Positions 26,367 to 34,630 of a DNA stretch of 64,000 bases are shown here, piece by piece; within the stretch, counting starts at the first letter, position 1, and each line of letters starts with the position of its first letter. The DNA is from JAJDXW01 sp965223775. GTDB taxonomy: Bacteria; Pseudomonadota; Gammaproteobacteria; HK1. Both the position numbers and the translations under genes were made by a program. The stretch is from assembly GCA_965223775.1 (NCBI GenBank), contig OZ245021.1:3472001-3536000 (forward strand), read 5' to 3'. Under the pieces are notes generated by a model. The model did not search any database, was not told the origin of the DNA, and saw only the letters and a list, made by a program, of their open reading frames with translations.

Positions 26367-27065
26367 CTAGACGGTGAGGTATTGTTCGAGGATCTCCGGG
26401 TGCTCGCGCAGCTCCTCGGTCGAGCCCGAGTGCTTGATCTCGCCCTTCTCCATGATGTGGCAGCGATCGCTCAGGCTCAGCACGAACGAGAGGTTCTGCT
26501 CCGCGAGGACAATCGACAGCCCCGCGTCCTTCAGGCGCTGGACCTGGGCCCGCAGGGACTCGACGACCCGCGGCGCGAGACCTTCCGACGGCTCGTCGAG
26601 GAGCAGCAGCCTCGGGTTTCCCATCAGGCTGCGGGCGATGGTGAGCATCTGCTGCTGGCCGCCGGAGAGCACCCCGCCGAGGCGCGTCTGGATCGGCTCA
26701 AGGTCGGGGAAGAGCTCGAACACCCGCTTCTCGTTCCAGCCGTCCGGGCTCGCGCGGCGGGCGATGTCCAGGTTCTCCCAGACCGTCAGCTCGGGGAAGA
26801 TGCGCCGCTCCTCGGGCACGTAGCCGATCCCGAGCTTCGCGATTCGGTGCGACGGCCGGCCCGCGATGTTCTGGCCGAGCCACTCGATCTCTCCCCGGCG
26901 GGGGGCCGCGAGCCCGGCAATGCTGCGGATGGTGGTCGTCTTTCCGACCCCGTTGCGCCCGATGAGGGCGACGCACTCGCCGGGCTCCACGACAAACGAC
27001 ACGCCGAAGAGCACCTGGCTCCGGCCATAGGCGGTATGCACGTCCCGGAGCTCAAGCTGCGCCAT
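26367..27065 (-). CDS. livF: Branched-chain amino acid-type ABC transporter ATPase LivF
   Basis: A 232-residue ATPase. Walker A is GRNGVGKTT, the signature LSGGQQQML, Walker B LLLLDEPSEGLAPRVVE, with a typical start LELRDVHTAYGRSQVLFGVS. LivF and LivG power the LivHM channel. It overlaps the end of livG by 14 bases and is the last gene of the livKHMGF operon. The substrate could be branched-chain amino acids, amides or urea-like compounds; proximity to hyuAB hints at hydantoin- or lactam-type solutes (inference). Confidence 0.93.
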   Translation of the reverse strand: MAQLELRDVHTAYGRSQVLFGVSFVVEPGECVALIGRNGVGKTTTIRSIAGLAAPRRGEIEWLGQNIAGRPSHRIAKLGIGYVPEERRIFPELTVWENLDIARRASPDGWNEKRVFELFPDLEPIQTRLGGVLSGGQQQMLTIARSLMGNPRLLLLDEPSEGLAPRVVESLRAQVQRLKDAGLSIVLAEQNLSFVLSLSDRCHIMEKGEIKHSGSTEELREHPEILEQYLTV

Positions 27066-27801
27066 CGCCCGCCTCCCCGAGATAGACGCTTCTCACCTGG
27101 GGGTCGCCGCGCACCGCGTCCGGTGCGCCGGACGCGATGATTCCGCCGTTGTGCAGCACCGTGATCCGGTCCGCGATGCCGAAGACCACCGTCATGTCGT
27201 GCTCGGTGAAGAGCAGGGTGAGGCTCCGCGCGTCCGCGATCTCCTGGATGAGCCGGATCGCCTCCACCGTCTCGCTCGGGGACATGCCTGCGGTCGGCTC
27301 GTCGAGGAGGAGCACCCGGGGGCGCTCGGCGAGGGCGATCGCGAGCTCGAGCTGCTTCTGCTTGCCGTAGGCGAGCTCCCCGGCCTGCTCCCCGGCCTCC
27401 TCCGCGAGTCCGACGAGGCCAAGCAGCTCCGACGTCTCGTCGCGGTTGAAGCGCGCCCCGATCCGGAACATGGTGAAGTGCCGATCGTCGCGGGCCATGA
27501 GCGCGACCTGCACGTTCTCGAACACGCTCATGCGCGGGTAGACATTGACCCGCTGGAACGAACGCGCGAGCCCCGCCTTGACGATGCGGTGCGGCGGGAG
27601 GCCGGTCAGCTCGCGACCCTGATACTCGACCCGCCCCCGGTCGGGGCGAAGATGTCCGGTGATGAGATGGAAGAACGTCGTCTTGCCCGCGCCGTTCGGG
27701 CCGATGATCGCGTGCTTCTCGCCCTCCTCGATCTCGAAGTCGACCCCATCGATGGCGACGAAGCCCCCGAAGTGCTTGAAGAGGTCGACGGTGCGAAGCA
27801 T
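27052..27801 (-). CDS. livG: Branched-chain amino acid-type ABC transporter ATPase LivG
   Basis: A 249-residue ATPase starting MLRTVDLFKHFGGFVAIDGV. Walker A is GPNGAGKTT, the signature LAYGKQKQLELA, Walker B VLLLDEPTAGMSPSE and the switch histidine is in FTEHDM. LAYGKQ in place of LSYGEQ is the only deviation. ATG 27801 is chosen because sequence upstream overlaps livM. It lies four bases after livM. Confidence 0.93.
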   Translation of the reverse strand: MLRTVDLFKHFGGFVAIDGVDFEIEEGEKHAIIGPNGAGKTTFFHLITGHLRPDRGRVEYQGRELTGLPPHRIVKAGLARSFQRVNVYPRMSVFENVQVALMARDDRHFTMFRIGARFNRDETSELLGLVGLAEEAGEQAGELAYGKQKQLELAIALAERPRVLLLDEPTAGMSPSETVEAIRLIQEIADARSLTLLFTEHDMTVVFGIADRITVLHNGGIIASGAPDAVRGDPQVRSVYLGEAGDGAA

Positions 27802-27805
27802 CGAC

Positions 27806-28753
27806 TCAGTCGCCGCGCGCACGGAAGGACGCGAGCTTCCGGGCAAGACCGGCGAGGCCGTCCGGCAGGAAGAGCAGGATAGCCACCAGGATCACGCCGA
27901 GGACGGTCGGCCAGTACTCGGTGTACTCGTTCGTGAGGCGCTCGAGCACGAAGAGGGTCGCGGCCCCGATGGCCGGGCCGAAGAACGAGAAGATGCCGCC
28001 GAGCAAGGTCATGATGAGCACGGTCGCGGACTCGGTCCAGAACGCGGACTCGATATACATCCCCCGGTGGAACATCCCGAAGATAGCCCCCGCCACCCCC
28101 GCGAACGTCCCGGCGACCACGAACGCCCACCAGCGCATGAGGCGGGTGTTGATGCCGACGAACCCTGCCCGGATCCGGTTCTCGCGCACCGCGACGAGGC
28201 ATCGGCCGAACGCGGAATGGCAGATGAGCCACAGCAGGGCCACCGAAACGCCGATCACCACGAGGGTGAAGTAGTAGAACGAGGTGCGCGAATCGAGCAT
28301 CGCCGGCACCGCGACCCCCACGAACCCGTCGTCGCCGCCGGTGACGCTACGCCACTTGAACGCCACCCCCCACACCACCATCGCGAACGCGAGGGTCAGC
28401 ATCGCGAAGTAGATGTCGGTAAGCCGCACGCAGAACCAGGCGACGAACGCGGCGGCGAGGGCGGAGGCGATGACCGCGGCCGCGAACGCCGGCACGAAGG
28501 CCCACTCGTAGGTCGTGAGGAGGATCACGCAGGTATAGCCTCCGATCGCGAAGTAGGCGGCGTGCCCGAACGAGACGTTTCCGGAGTAGCCGATGAGCAC
28601 GTTGAGACTGAGCGCGAAGAGGGCGTAGATCATGATCTCGGTGAAGAGATCGATGAGGTAGCGCGAGTCGAGGAGCGGCACCGCGAGGAGCGCGAGCAGC
28701 GCCACCGCACAGGCGATCGCGACCGGCAGGGGCATGACCCGGGCCGACTCCAT
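27806..28753 (-). CDS. livM: Branched-chain amino acid-type ABC transporter permease LivM
   Basis: A 315-residue polytopic membrane protein with about eight to nine hydrophobic segments. The LivM landmark LNVLIGYSGNVSFGHAAYFA lies near residue 50, VRENRIRAGFVGINT near 195, and GGIFSFFGPAIGAATLFVLE near 255. It forms the channel with LivH. The stop-start gap with livH upstream is three bases, indicating one transcript. Confidence 0.92.
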   Translation of the reverse strand: MESARVMPLPVAIACAVALLALLAVPLLDSRYLIDLFTEIMIYALFALSLNVLIGYSGNVSFGHAAYFAIGGYTCVILLTTYEWAFVPAFAAAVIASALAAAFVAWFCVRLTDIYFAMLTLAFAMVVWGVAFKWRSVTGGDDGFVGVAVPAMLDSRTSFYYFTLVVIGVSVALLWLICHSAFGRCLVAVRENRIRAGFVGINTRLMRWWAFVVAGTFAGVAGAIFGMFHRGMYIESAFWTESATVLIMTLLGGIFSFFGPAIGAATLFVLERLTNEYTEYWPTVLGVILVAILLFLPDGLAGLARKLASFRARGD

Positions 28754-28756
28754 CCC

Positions 28757-29710
28757 CTACGCTCCCTCGCCTTCGGGGCGGCCGAAGAGACCATGAGGAC
28801 GCCAGAGCAGCACCGCGAGCAGGATGAGAAACGGGAACACGTCCTGCCAGTTCGGCACGATAACCGATCCGAAGTTGAAGACGAACCCGTAGATGAGCGC
28901 ACCGATGAAGCTGCCCACCACGCTGCCGAGCCCCCCCACGATCACGATGACGAAGCAGTCGACGATGATGGTGGCGTCCATGCCGGGGGTGGGGCTGTTG
29001 AAGGGCGCCGCGAGCGCACCGCCGATCCCGGCGAGCGCGGAGCCGAGGATGAACACGCCGGTGTAGATCACGGGGACGTTGACCCCGAGCGCACCCAGCA
29101 TCTCGCGGTCCTGGGTCGCGGCCCGGGTGAGCCGCCCCCACCGGGTCCGCGCCGTGAAGAGCATGAGCCCGACGAGGATCACCGGCCCCACCAGGATGAG
29201 CAGCAGCCGATAGGTCGGATAGCGGGTGATGCCGAGGTCGAGCGCTCCCCCGAAGCCGTCGGGATAGGAGACGCTGTACTGGTCCGTCCCCCAGATCATC
29301 TTCGCGAGATCGGTCAGGATGAGGACCACCGCGAACGTCAGGAGCAGTTGCATCAGGTGCTCCTTGTCGTAGATGTACCGGAACAGCCCCCGTTCGATGA
29401 CGATGGCCATGATCGCGAGGCCGGCCGCCGCCCCCGCCACCCCGGTCCAGAATCCCAGCCCATACGACTCGGCGACCGAGTAGAGGATGTAGGCGCCGAA
29501 CATGTAGAACGCGCCGTGGGCGAAGTTGATGACCCGCAGCACGCCGAAGATGAGGGAGAGCCCCGAGGCGATGATGAAGAGGTTCATCCCCTGCGAGACG
29601 GAGTTGAGCACCTGGATGAAGGCGAACGAGGGCTGATCGAGAAGGGTCGCGAGACCCGGGTTTCCGAGCTCTTCGCGGGCGAACCGGACCAGTGCTTCCA
29701 CTATCGACAC
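28757..29710 (-). CDS. livH: Branched-chain amino acid-type ABC transporter permease LivH
   Basis: A 317-residue membrane permease. NSVSQGMNLFIIASGLSLIF and GVLRVINFAHGAFYMFGAYI are the family core, and QDREMLGALGVNVPVIY is the cytoplasmic loop for the ATPase. The most likely start is GTG 29710 (VSIVEALVRF); no ATG is available nearby. The gap to livK contains a strong hairpin. Confidence 0.9.
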   Translation of the reverse strand: MSIVEALVRFAREELGNPGLATLLDQPSFAFIQVLNSVSQGMNLFIIASGLSLIFGVLRVINFAHGAFYMFGAYILYSVAESYGLGFWTGVAGAAAGLAIMAIVIERGLFRYIYDKEHLMQLLLTFAVVLILTDLAKMIWGTDQYSVSYPDGFGGALDLGITRYPTYRLLLILVGPVILVGLMLFTARTRWGRLTRAATQDREMLGALGVNVPVIYTGVFILGSALAGIGGALAAPFNSPTPGMDATIIVDCFVIVIVGGLGSVVGSFIGALIYGFVFNFGSVIVPNWQDVFPFLILLAVLLWRPHGLFGRPEGEGA

Positions 29711-29751
29711 GCCCTTGCAGGGATGGGAATCAGGAACGAACCGGAACGGCT

Positions 29752-29791
29752 CCCGCGCCGGCGCCCCCCCCGTGGGAAGCGCCGGCGCGGG
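29752..29791 (-). terminator. Strong hairpin between livK and livH (attenuator-like)
   Basis: CCCGCGCCGGCGC (29752-29764) and GCGCCGGCGCGGG (29779-29791) form a perfect 13-base-pair GC stem with a 14-base loop, 24 bases after the livK stop. No U-run follows on the minus strand, so it more likely protects the livK message end or attenuates than fully terminates. This would raise binding protein over membrane subunits. Confidence 0.6.
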
Positions 29792-29814
29792 ATACCGGAT
29801 ACTCGAACGCCCGG

Positions 29815-30981
29815 TTACTCGGCGATCTTGGCCGGGATATACGTGATGGGATCCATCACCCGATAGGAGACGCCCTCCTTCTTCACCATCGGCCCCCAGA
29901 ACTGGCCGGTATCGGCCTGGTGGTCCTCGGCATTGATCGTGCGAGGCCCGACGGGGGTGTCGATGCTGAGCCCCTTGAGGGCGGCCGCGATGGCGTCGGA
30001 GTCGATCGAGCCCGCCTTCTCCGCGGCGGCCGCGTAGAACTTGACGCCGATGTAGGCAAGCACCGGCCACATCGCGGTCTCGTCGGTACCGGCCTTCGCC
30101 GCCACCGCCTTCTGGAACTCGACGTGCAACGGATCGAAGTGGTCGTACCACAGCTCGTAGGTGTTGCTCCAGACGTTGTCCGGGTAGTCTTCACCCATGT
30201 TGCCGGCGATCTCGTGGCTCGCGATCTCGCCGCCGGAGATGTACTTCGCGCGGTCGAAGAGATCGAACGGCTTCGCCTGCTGCGCGAAGTTGACGAAGTG
30301 CGAGCCCCACAGCCCACTCGTGATGCCGTCGCACTCGGCTCCGAGGATCTGGGAGATGAACACGTTGTAGTCGGTCGCCCCGAGCTTCGGACGCAGCTCG
30401 ATCACCAGCTCGGTGTCCGGCGCATGGCGCGCGAGGGCCTTCTTGATGCCACTCCCGAGGTCGTGGCCGTAGGCATAGTCGAGCTGGATGTCGCACAGCT
30501 TCTCGATCCCGAGCTCAGCCACGATCTGGGCCATCGCGTCGCCCTCGAAGTCGGTGTGCGAGGCGGTGCGAAAGACGTGGTCGTGGAGCTTGGTGGTGGT
30601 CATCTGGATCGTCTTCGGGATGGTCGCGATGTAGACCACCTTCTCCTGCCGGGCCACCTCGGAGATGGCGAGGCCCACCGCGGAGCTCAGCCCGCCGATG
30701 AGGACGTTCACCCCGTCCTTGGTGATGAGCTCCTTGGCGGCGGCGGCGGCCGCGGCCGGCTTGAGCTTGGTGTCGCGCTTGAAGGTGGCGAGCTGCTGTC
30801 CGTTGACGCCGCCCGCCGCGTTGATCTCGTCGACCGCGAGGTCGTGTCCGAACATCGCGGGAACCCCGTACACCGCTCCGGTGCCGGCGATGGGATAGAG
30901 CACCCCGAGGCGGATCTCCGCCTGGGCGCTCGTGCCGACGAGGGCGGCCGCGGCCAGTACGATTGCTGGAAGGTATCTCAT
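29815..30981 (-). CDS. livK: Branched-chain amino acid-type ABC transporter substrate-binding protein
   Basis: A 388-residue periplasmic binding protein. The signal peptide is MRYLPAIVLAAAALVGTSAQ with cleavage after AQA. The mature start EIRLGVLYPIAGTGAVYGVP, DEINAAGGVNGQQLA, and VNVLIGGLSSAVGLAISEVA are typical of the Leu/Ile/Val/amide-binding family (Peripla_BP_6). The conserved ligand contacts cannot be assigned to one substrate by eye. First gene of the liv operon. Confidence 0.92.
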   Translation of the reverse strand: MRYLPAIVLAAAALVGTSAQAEIRLGVLYPIAGTGAVYGVPAMFGHDLAVDEINAAGGVNGQQLATFKRDTKLKPAAAAAAAKELITKDGVNVLIGGLSSAVGLAISEVARQEKVVYIATIPKTIQMTTTKLHDHVFRTASHTDFEGDAMAQIVAELGIEKLCDIQLDYAYGHDLGSGIKKALARHAPDTELVIELRPKLGATDYNVFISQILGAECDGITSGLWGSHFVNFAQQAKPFDLFDRAKYISGGEIASHEIAGNMGEDYPDNVWSNTYELWYDHFDPLHVEFQKAVAAKAGTDETAMWPVLAYIGVKFYAAAAEKAGSIDSDAIAAALKGLSIDTPVGPRTINAEDHQADTGQFWGPMVKKEGVSYRVMDPITYIPAKIAE

Positions 30982-31584
30982 TCCGGTTCTCCCCTGTTGG
31001 TTGTCGGGTGGCGCGCCATCAGGACGCCGATATCCTCTTGCGGTCCGCGGCGGGGCACCTTGCCACGATGGAGCGTACGGCGCTTCCGGCGGACGAGCCG
31101 GCCGGTTTGCCGGCTGCCGCGACATCCGTCACCGCCGTCACCTCGCCTCCGCCACGGGGCGGCCGCAGAGCGGACGGCAGGCTAACCCCACGCGACGCCC
31201 TGTGCAAGGGTGCGCCGCTGCCGCCCGCGCCGCGGAACAGCGCAACCCGCCGGGTCCTCATGGCGGAGGCCGCCGCCGCGCGCTTCGCTCGGGCGACCCC
31301 GGCCGATCCCGCGCTCGCCGCGAGGGACGACCGCCGTGCGCCTCCCGACCACGTATCGGTCCCCGTGTCTTTCACTCGGATACGGCAGCCCGGCCGTTCA
31401 TCGACCGGAAACGGACCGGCGAAGCGCCCCCAGCGCGGGCATGGCGGGAAACGCGTACAAGGCAGACTTCGTGCCCCGGGTCGCTCCGACCGCTCCCATC
31501 GGTCCCCGCGCATCCGCGACCCTGACGGGAGACCTGCCCACCGTGGGCGGGAATCCGGGAAAATTCAACGGCCTGGATTATTAA
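30982..31584. other. Intergenic region, no gene seen
   Basis: Divergent space between livK and the AAA ATPase. It is GC-rich to about 31540, then AT-rich. Reading frames here lack any recognisable protein feature. The livK promoter must lie in the first part. Confidence 0.4.
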
Positions 31585-31621
31585 CCAAGAAAATCGAACT
31601 CGAATAATTCTTTTTTCTTGG
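31585..31621. promoter_or_regulatory. Inverted repeat in the promoter of the AAA ATPase gene
   Basis: CCAAGAAAA (31585-31593) and TTTTCTTGG (31613-31621) are perfect 9-base inverted arms with a 19-base AT-rich spacer, 12 bases before ATG 31634. This may be an operator, possibly for autoregulation, or a terminator-like T-run. Function is inference. Confidence 0.5.
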
Positions 31622-31633
31622 TATATTGACGCA

Positions 31634-32833
31634 ATGCTGGAACGTCGCGCTGCCTTCGAAGCGATTGGGACAGCCCTCGGCCGCGCCCCGGTCGTGGTGC
31701 TTACCGGACCGCGCCAGTGCGGCAAGACCACCCTCGCCCGGCGGTTCGTCGATCCGGACTCCGTCAACTATTTCGATCTCGAGTCACCACCGAGTCTTGC
31801 GCGTCTCGATGAGCCCATGACGGCCCTGGCGGCGCTGCGTGGCGTCGTGGTGATCGACGAAATCCAGCTCCGGGCGGACCTGTTCCCTGCGCTTCGGGTG
31901 CTGGTGGACCGGACTGACTCACCGGCAAGATTTCTCATTCTGGGCAGCGCCTCCGGCAGTCTCCTCCACCAGACATCAGAGAGCTTGGCAGGCCGCACGG
32001 AACGCGTGCTGCTTGGCGGGTTCACGACTCATGAGACGGACGGCAACATCTCGGGCGCCGAGAACGTCCTGTGGCGCCGTGGAGGCCTGCCCCGATCGTT
32101 CCTCGCCGCAACGGAGGAGGACAGCGTGGTCTGGCGGCGCGAATATATCCGAACCCTGCTCGAGCGGGACTTTCCCCAGTGGGGGGTGCGGGCGCCGGCC
32201 GCCGCCATGGGACGGTTCTGGGCCATGCTGGCGCACTACCATGGACAGACGTGGAATGCCACCCAGCCGGCCCGCGCCCTGGGAGTGAGCCCCGGCGTGG
32301 TGCGGGGTTATCTGGATGCCCTCACCGATGCGCTGATGGTGCGCCAATTGCAGCCGTGGTTCGCCAACCTGAAGAAACGCCAGGTAAGGGCGCCGAAGAC
32401 CTACATCCGCGACTCCGGCCTGTTGCATCGGCTGCTCGGCATCGACACCGAGAAGGCGCTGATGACCCATCCCGGGGTCGGGGCTTCCTGGGAGGGTTTC
32501 GCCATCGAGCAGGTGCTGGCAATCGAACCCCACGATGAAGCGTTCTTCTGGGCGACGCATCAGGGAGCGGAGATCGATTTGATCCTGCGCCGGAACAGCG
32601 CCCTGTTCGGCGTCGAGTGCAAGCTCGCCGACGCACCCCGCATCACGCCGTCGATCAGGAACGCCCTCACCGACGTGGGCTTGGCCAGGGTGGCCATTCT
32701 CTATCCCGGCGCCCACCGCGCGCAGCTCTCCGACCGGGTCGAACTGGTGCCGTTGTCGGCCCTCGGTCGCGGCGAGGCGCTGTTCGCGAATGCCGATCCG
32801 GCCTCGAAGGAGACGGTGGGCCTCCGACCGTAA
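31634..32833 (+). CDS. AAA_14/DUF4143 ATP-binding protein
   Basis: A 399-residue protein of the ATPase group with AAA_14 followed by DUF4143. Walker A is TGPRQCGKTTLARRF (about residue 25), Walker B VVVIDEIQ, sensor-like ILGSASGSLLHQ, then KTYIRDSGLLHRLLGI and the C-terminal nuclease-fold-like EIDLILRRNSALFGVECKLA. Members are frequent, often horizontally transferred and of unclear role; links to toxin or defence functions have been suggested for the broader family. GSASGS replaces the more common GSSS. It stands alone with an inverted repeat upstream. Confidence 0.88.
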   Translation: MLERRAAFEAIGTALGRAPVVVLTGPRQCGKTTLARRFVDPDSVNYFDLESPPSLARLDEPMTALAALRGVVVIDEIQLRADLFPALRVLVDRTDSPARFLILGSASGSLLHQTSESLAGRTERVLLGGFTTHETDGNISGAENVLWRRGGLPRSFLAATEEDSVVWRREYIRTLLERDFPQWGVRAPAAAMGRFWAMLAHYHGQTWNATQPARALGVSPGVVRGYLDALTDALMVRQLQPWFANLKKRQVRAPKTYIRDSGLLHRLLGIDTEKALMTHPGVGASWEGFAIEQVLAIEPHDEAFFWATHQGAEIDLILRRNSALFGVECKLADAPRITPSIRNALTDVGLARVAILYPGAHRAQLSDRVELVPLSALGRGEALFANADPASKETVGLRP

Positions 32834-32990
32834 GAAAGTCGGTGTCGGATTGAATGCCCATCCCGCGCATCGCTGAACCCCGCCGTGCGGAACAGGTCGC
32901 GTTCGGAGGAAGGAGAGCTCGCGTCCGGGCGCGGAGCACAGGTCTTCAGGCAGATATCGATTGAGGTTCGAGCGAACGGAGCAGGAATTC

Positions 32991-33338
32991 ATGCCAAATA
33001 GAAAAGTCATCCGGGACGCCATACTCGAAGGAGTAAATGCCGCCAATGTCCGATACGAGAAATGGTCCAATGGCTGGTGGCTGACCGATTCCGGTGTGGA
33101 GGGCCTCGTGGTCGCCACTATCGCGGAGAAACTGGACTCTGTGCTGACAGTAGACGAAAGCTTGGCGATGGAACTCCCGTTCAGCTATATCCAGGAATGC
33201 TCGGCCGCGAACCCTGCATCGCATGCACCGAGACACCTGCGGGCATCGGGTCTCTCCTTACCGCTCTTGCCGCTCTTGCCGCTCTTGCCGCTCTTGCCGC
33301 TCTTGCCGCTCCTTGCCGCTCGCGAGGCCGCCGGTTGA
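32991..33338 (+). CDS. Hypothetical protein ending in a Leu-Pro-Leu repeat tail
   Basis: A 115-residue frame. Residues 1-75 look like a real globular domain: MPNRKVIRDAILEGVNAANV, YEKWSNGWWLTDSGVEGLVV, then ATIAEKLDSVLTVDESLAM. I do not recognise a characterised family. From about residue 88 the frame enters a 9-base tandem repeat and reads (LLP)n, which is probably not native sequence, so the true C-terminus may have been replaced. AGGA lies five bases before ATG 32991. It follows the AAA ATPase in the same direction by about 160 bases. Confidence 0.5.
   Translation: MPNRKVIRDAILEGVNAANVRYEKWSNGWWLTDSGVEGLVVATIAEKLDSVLTVDESLAMELPFSYIQECSAANPASHAPRHLRASGLSLPLLPLLPLLPLLPLLPLLAAREAAG
33261..33322 (+). 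repeat. 9-base tandem repeat CCGCTCTTG
   Basis: Five perfect head-to-tail copies of CCGCTCTTG (33261-33305), a sixth with one extra C and a partial seventh. It codes for repeated Leu-Pro-Leu in the frame of the preceding gene. Such short arrays are prone to slippage. Confidence 0.9.
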
Positions 33339-33749
33339 TGGAACGCGACTTGATTGCTCAGTCGGGATGAAACTCCGACGGGAGTCCGCCAAGCGCCTGC
33401 GACCGATACACCGTCGTCGTCGGCCGAGAAGGCCGCCGCCGCAAGGGGTTGGAGCGGTCACGGCGTTTGAGCGAGACCACCGGTCCACAACCACGCGTGC
33501 ATTCCGCATCGCCTTCCGAGCACGACAGGTAACGGAACGGTCCGTAGCGGGCGAGCGGTCGGCGCCGTCGCCCCCGGTGCCGTGCGGACTCACACCTTGG
33601 GCACCGGCCGTAACACCGTCTCCCGTGAACCGGTAGCGATCCGCGACGCCATCCTTGATGATCGTTCTCCTCAAGCTCTAGCTTGCCGCGCACGACGCGA
33701 CGGCATCTTGACCGGGAACACGATCAAAACACGGAGCTGGGAGCGATTG
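33339..33749. other. Region without recognisable gene
   Basis: Between the tandem repeat and the recombinase remnant. Open frames exist on both strands but show no family features; probably remains of an inserted element. Confidence 0.35.
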
Positions 33750-34245
33750 GACTTTGCAGCCTCAAGTGAGCATGCGGTGTCGGCGCGTCGCGAACCCGCT
33801 GCCGACGAACTCCTGCAGGCGCAACTCGCCAAACTGCAACGCAAAATCGATGCCGTAGCTGGCGAGCGGCGGCGCCTCGCCGATCTCTAATCAGGCTGCC
33901 TTCATTGAGCGCGAGGAGTTGTTGCGCCGAGGCAACGAGCTCTGCAATCGCGGACAACACCTACAAGACCAGCGCGACGCGCTGATCGCCCAGCGCACGG
34001 AGCTGGCGCATCAAAACACCCTACGTCAACGGATCGCCGGATTCTCGGCGCAGGTTGGCGCCGCCGTTGACGACCTCGACTTCGAACAGCGCCAGAAGCT
34101 ATTGCGGCTGGTCGTCGAGCACGTCTTCGTACGCGGTTGGCGGGTCGAAATCCAGCTTCGCATCCCCCTGGACGAGCCCCCACCTCCGCCAGATCGTGAA
34201 TTGTCCAGTAAAGACCGTTTGCGTTCCCTCGGTGTCAATGAACGG
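33750..34245 (+). pseudogene. C-terminal fragment of a large serine recombinase
   Basis: The plus strand reads ADELLQAQLAKLQRKIDAVA and GERRRLADL, then TAA at 33888-33890. One base out of frame it goes on with QAAFIEREELLRRGNELCNR, AQRTELAHQNTLRQRIAGFS and DFEQRQKLLRLVVEHVFVRG, ending SSKDRLRSLG. This is the coiled-coil/C-terminal part of large serine site-specific recombinases. A single inserted A explains the TAA and frameshift. The catalytic resolvase domain and zinc ribbon are missing. Confidence 0.7.
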
Positions 34246-34424
34246 CGAAAGTTTTCGCCTCAATCACCGCCGCGCGCGGAAAATGGCCCCCGCGGGCTGA
34301 TCACCACACCGTCGTCAGCCGGAAACTCCGGTCGGGCTACGCCCTCCCTGCGTTTCCGGCTCCCGCCGCCCCAAGCCGAATCCCGACCCCCTCGGACCAC
34401 CTCACCCCCACGGCTGCGGTGGCA

Positions 34425-34620
34425 GTGTTTCTCTCCGCCCTTGACAGTCCGCATGAAGTTTCCAAGGTTGTATGCGAGCGCGTGCAACTGAAGACGTACC
34501 TCGTTGTTGCGGAAGCCGTGGCAAGACAGACGGGTCCAGTTGATGGCGTTCTTGCCTTCCTTGATGTGCTGCGCCGCCGTGCCGAGCTGACTGTAAAAGG
34601 CCACCACCCGCCCGGCGGGC
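34425..34620 (-). pseudogene. IS1380-family transposase C-terminal fragment
   Basis: The reverse strand reads RVVAFYSQLGTAAQHIKEGK, NAINWTRLSCHGFRNNEVRL and QLHALAYNLGNFMRTVKGGE, the well conserved C-terminal block of IS1380-type DDE transposases. The rest of the element is gone. It abuts the 3' end of the TRAP operon. Confidence 0.75.
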
Positions 34621-34630
34621 CGGCCGACCG

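Noticed and set aside
27659..29866. 735-codon plus-strand frame opposite the liv operon
   Set aside because: Low-complexity His/Glu/Arg-rich translation typical of the antisense of GC-rich membrane protein genes; the liv genes on the other strand are unambiguous.
33261..33322. Tandem repeat considered as a CRISPR array
   Set aside because: Units are 9 bases, head to tail, with no spacers.
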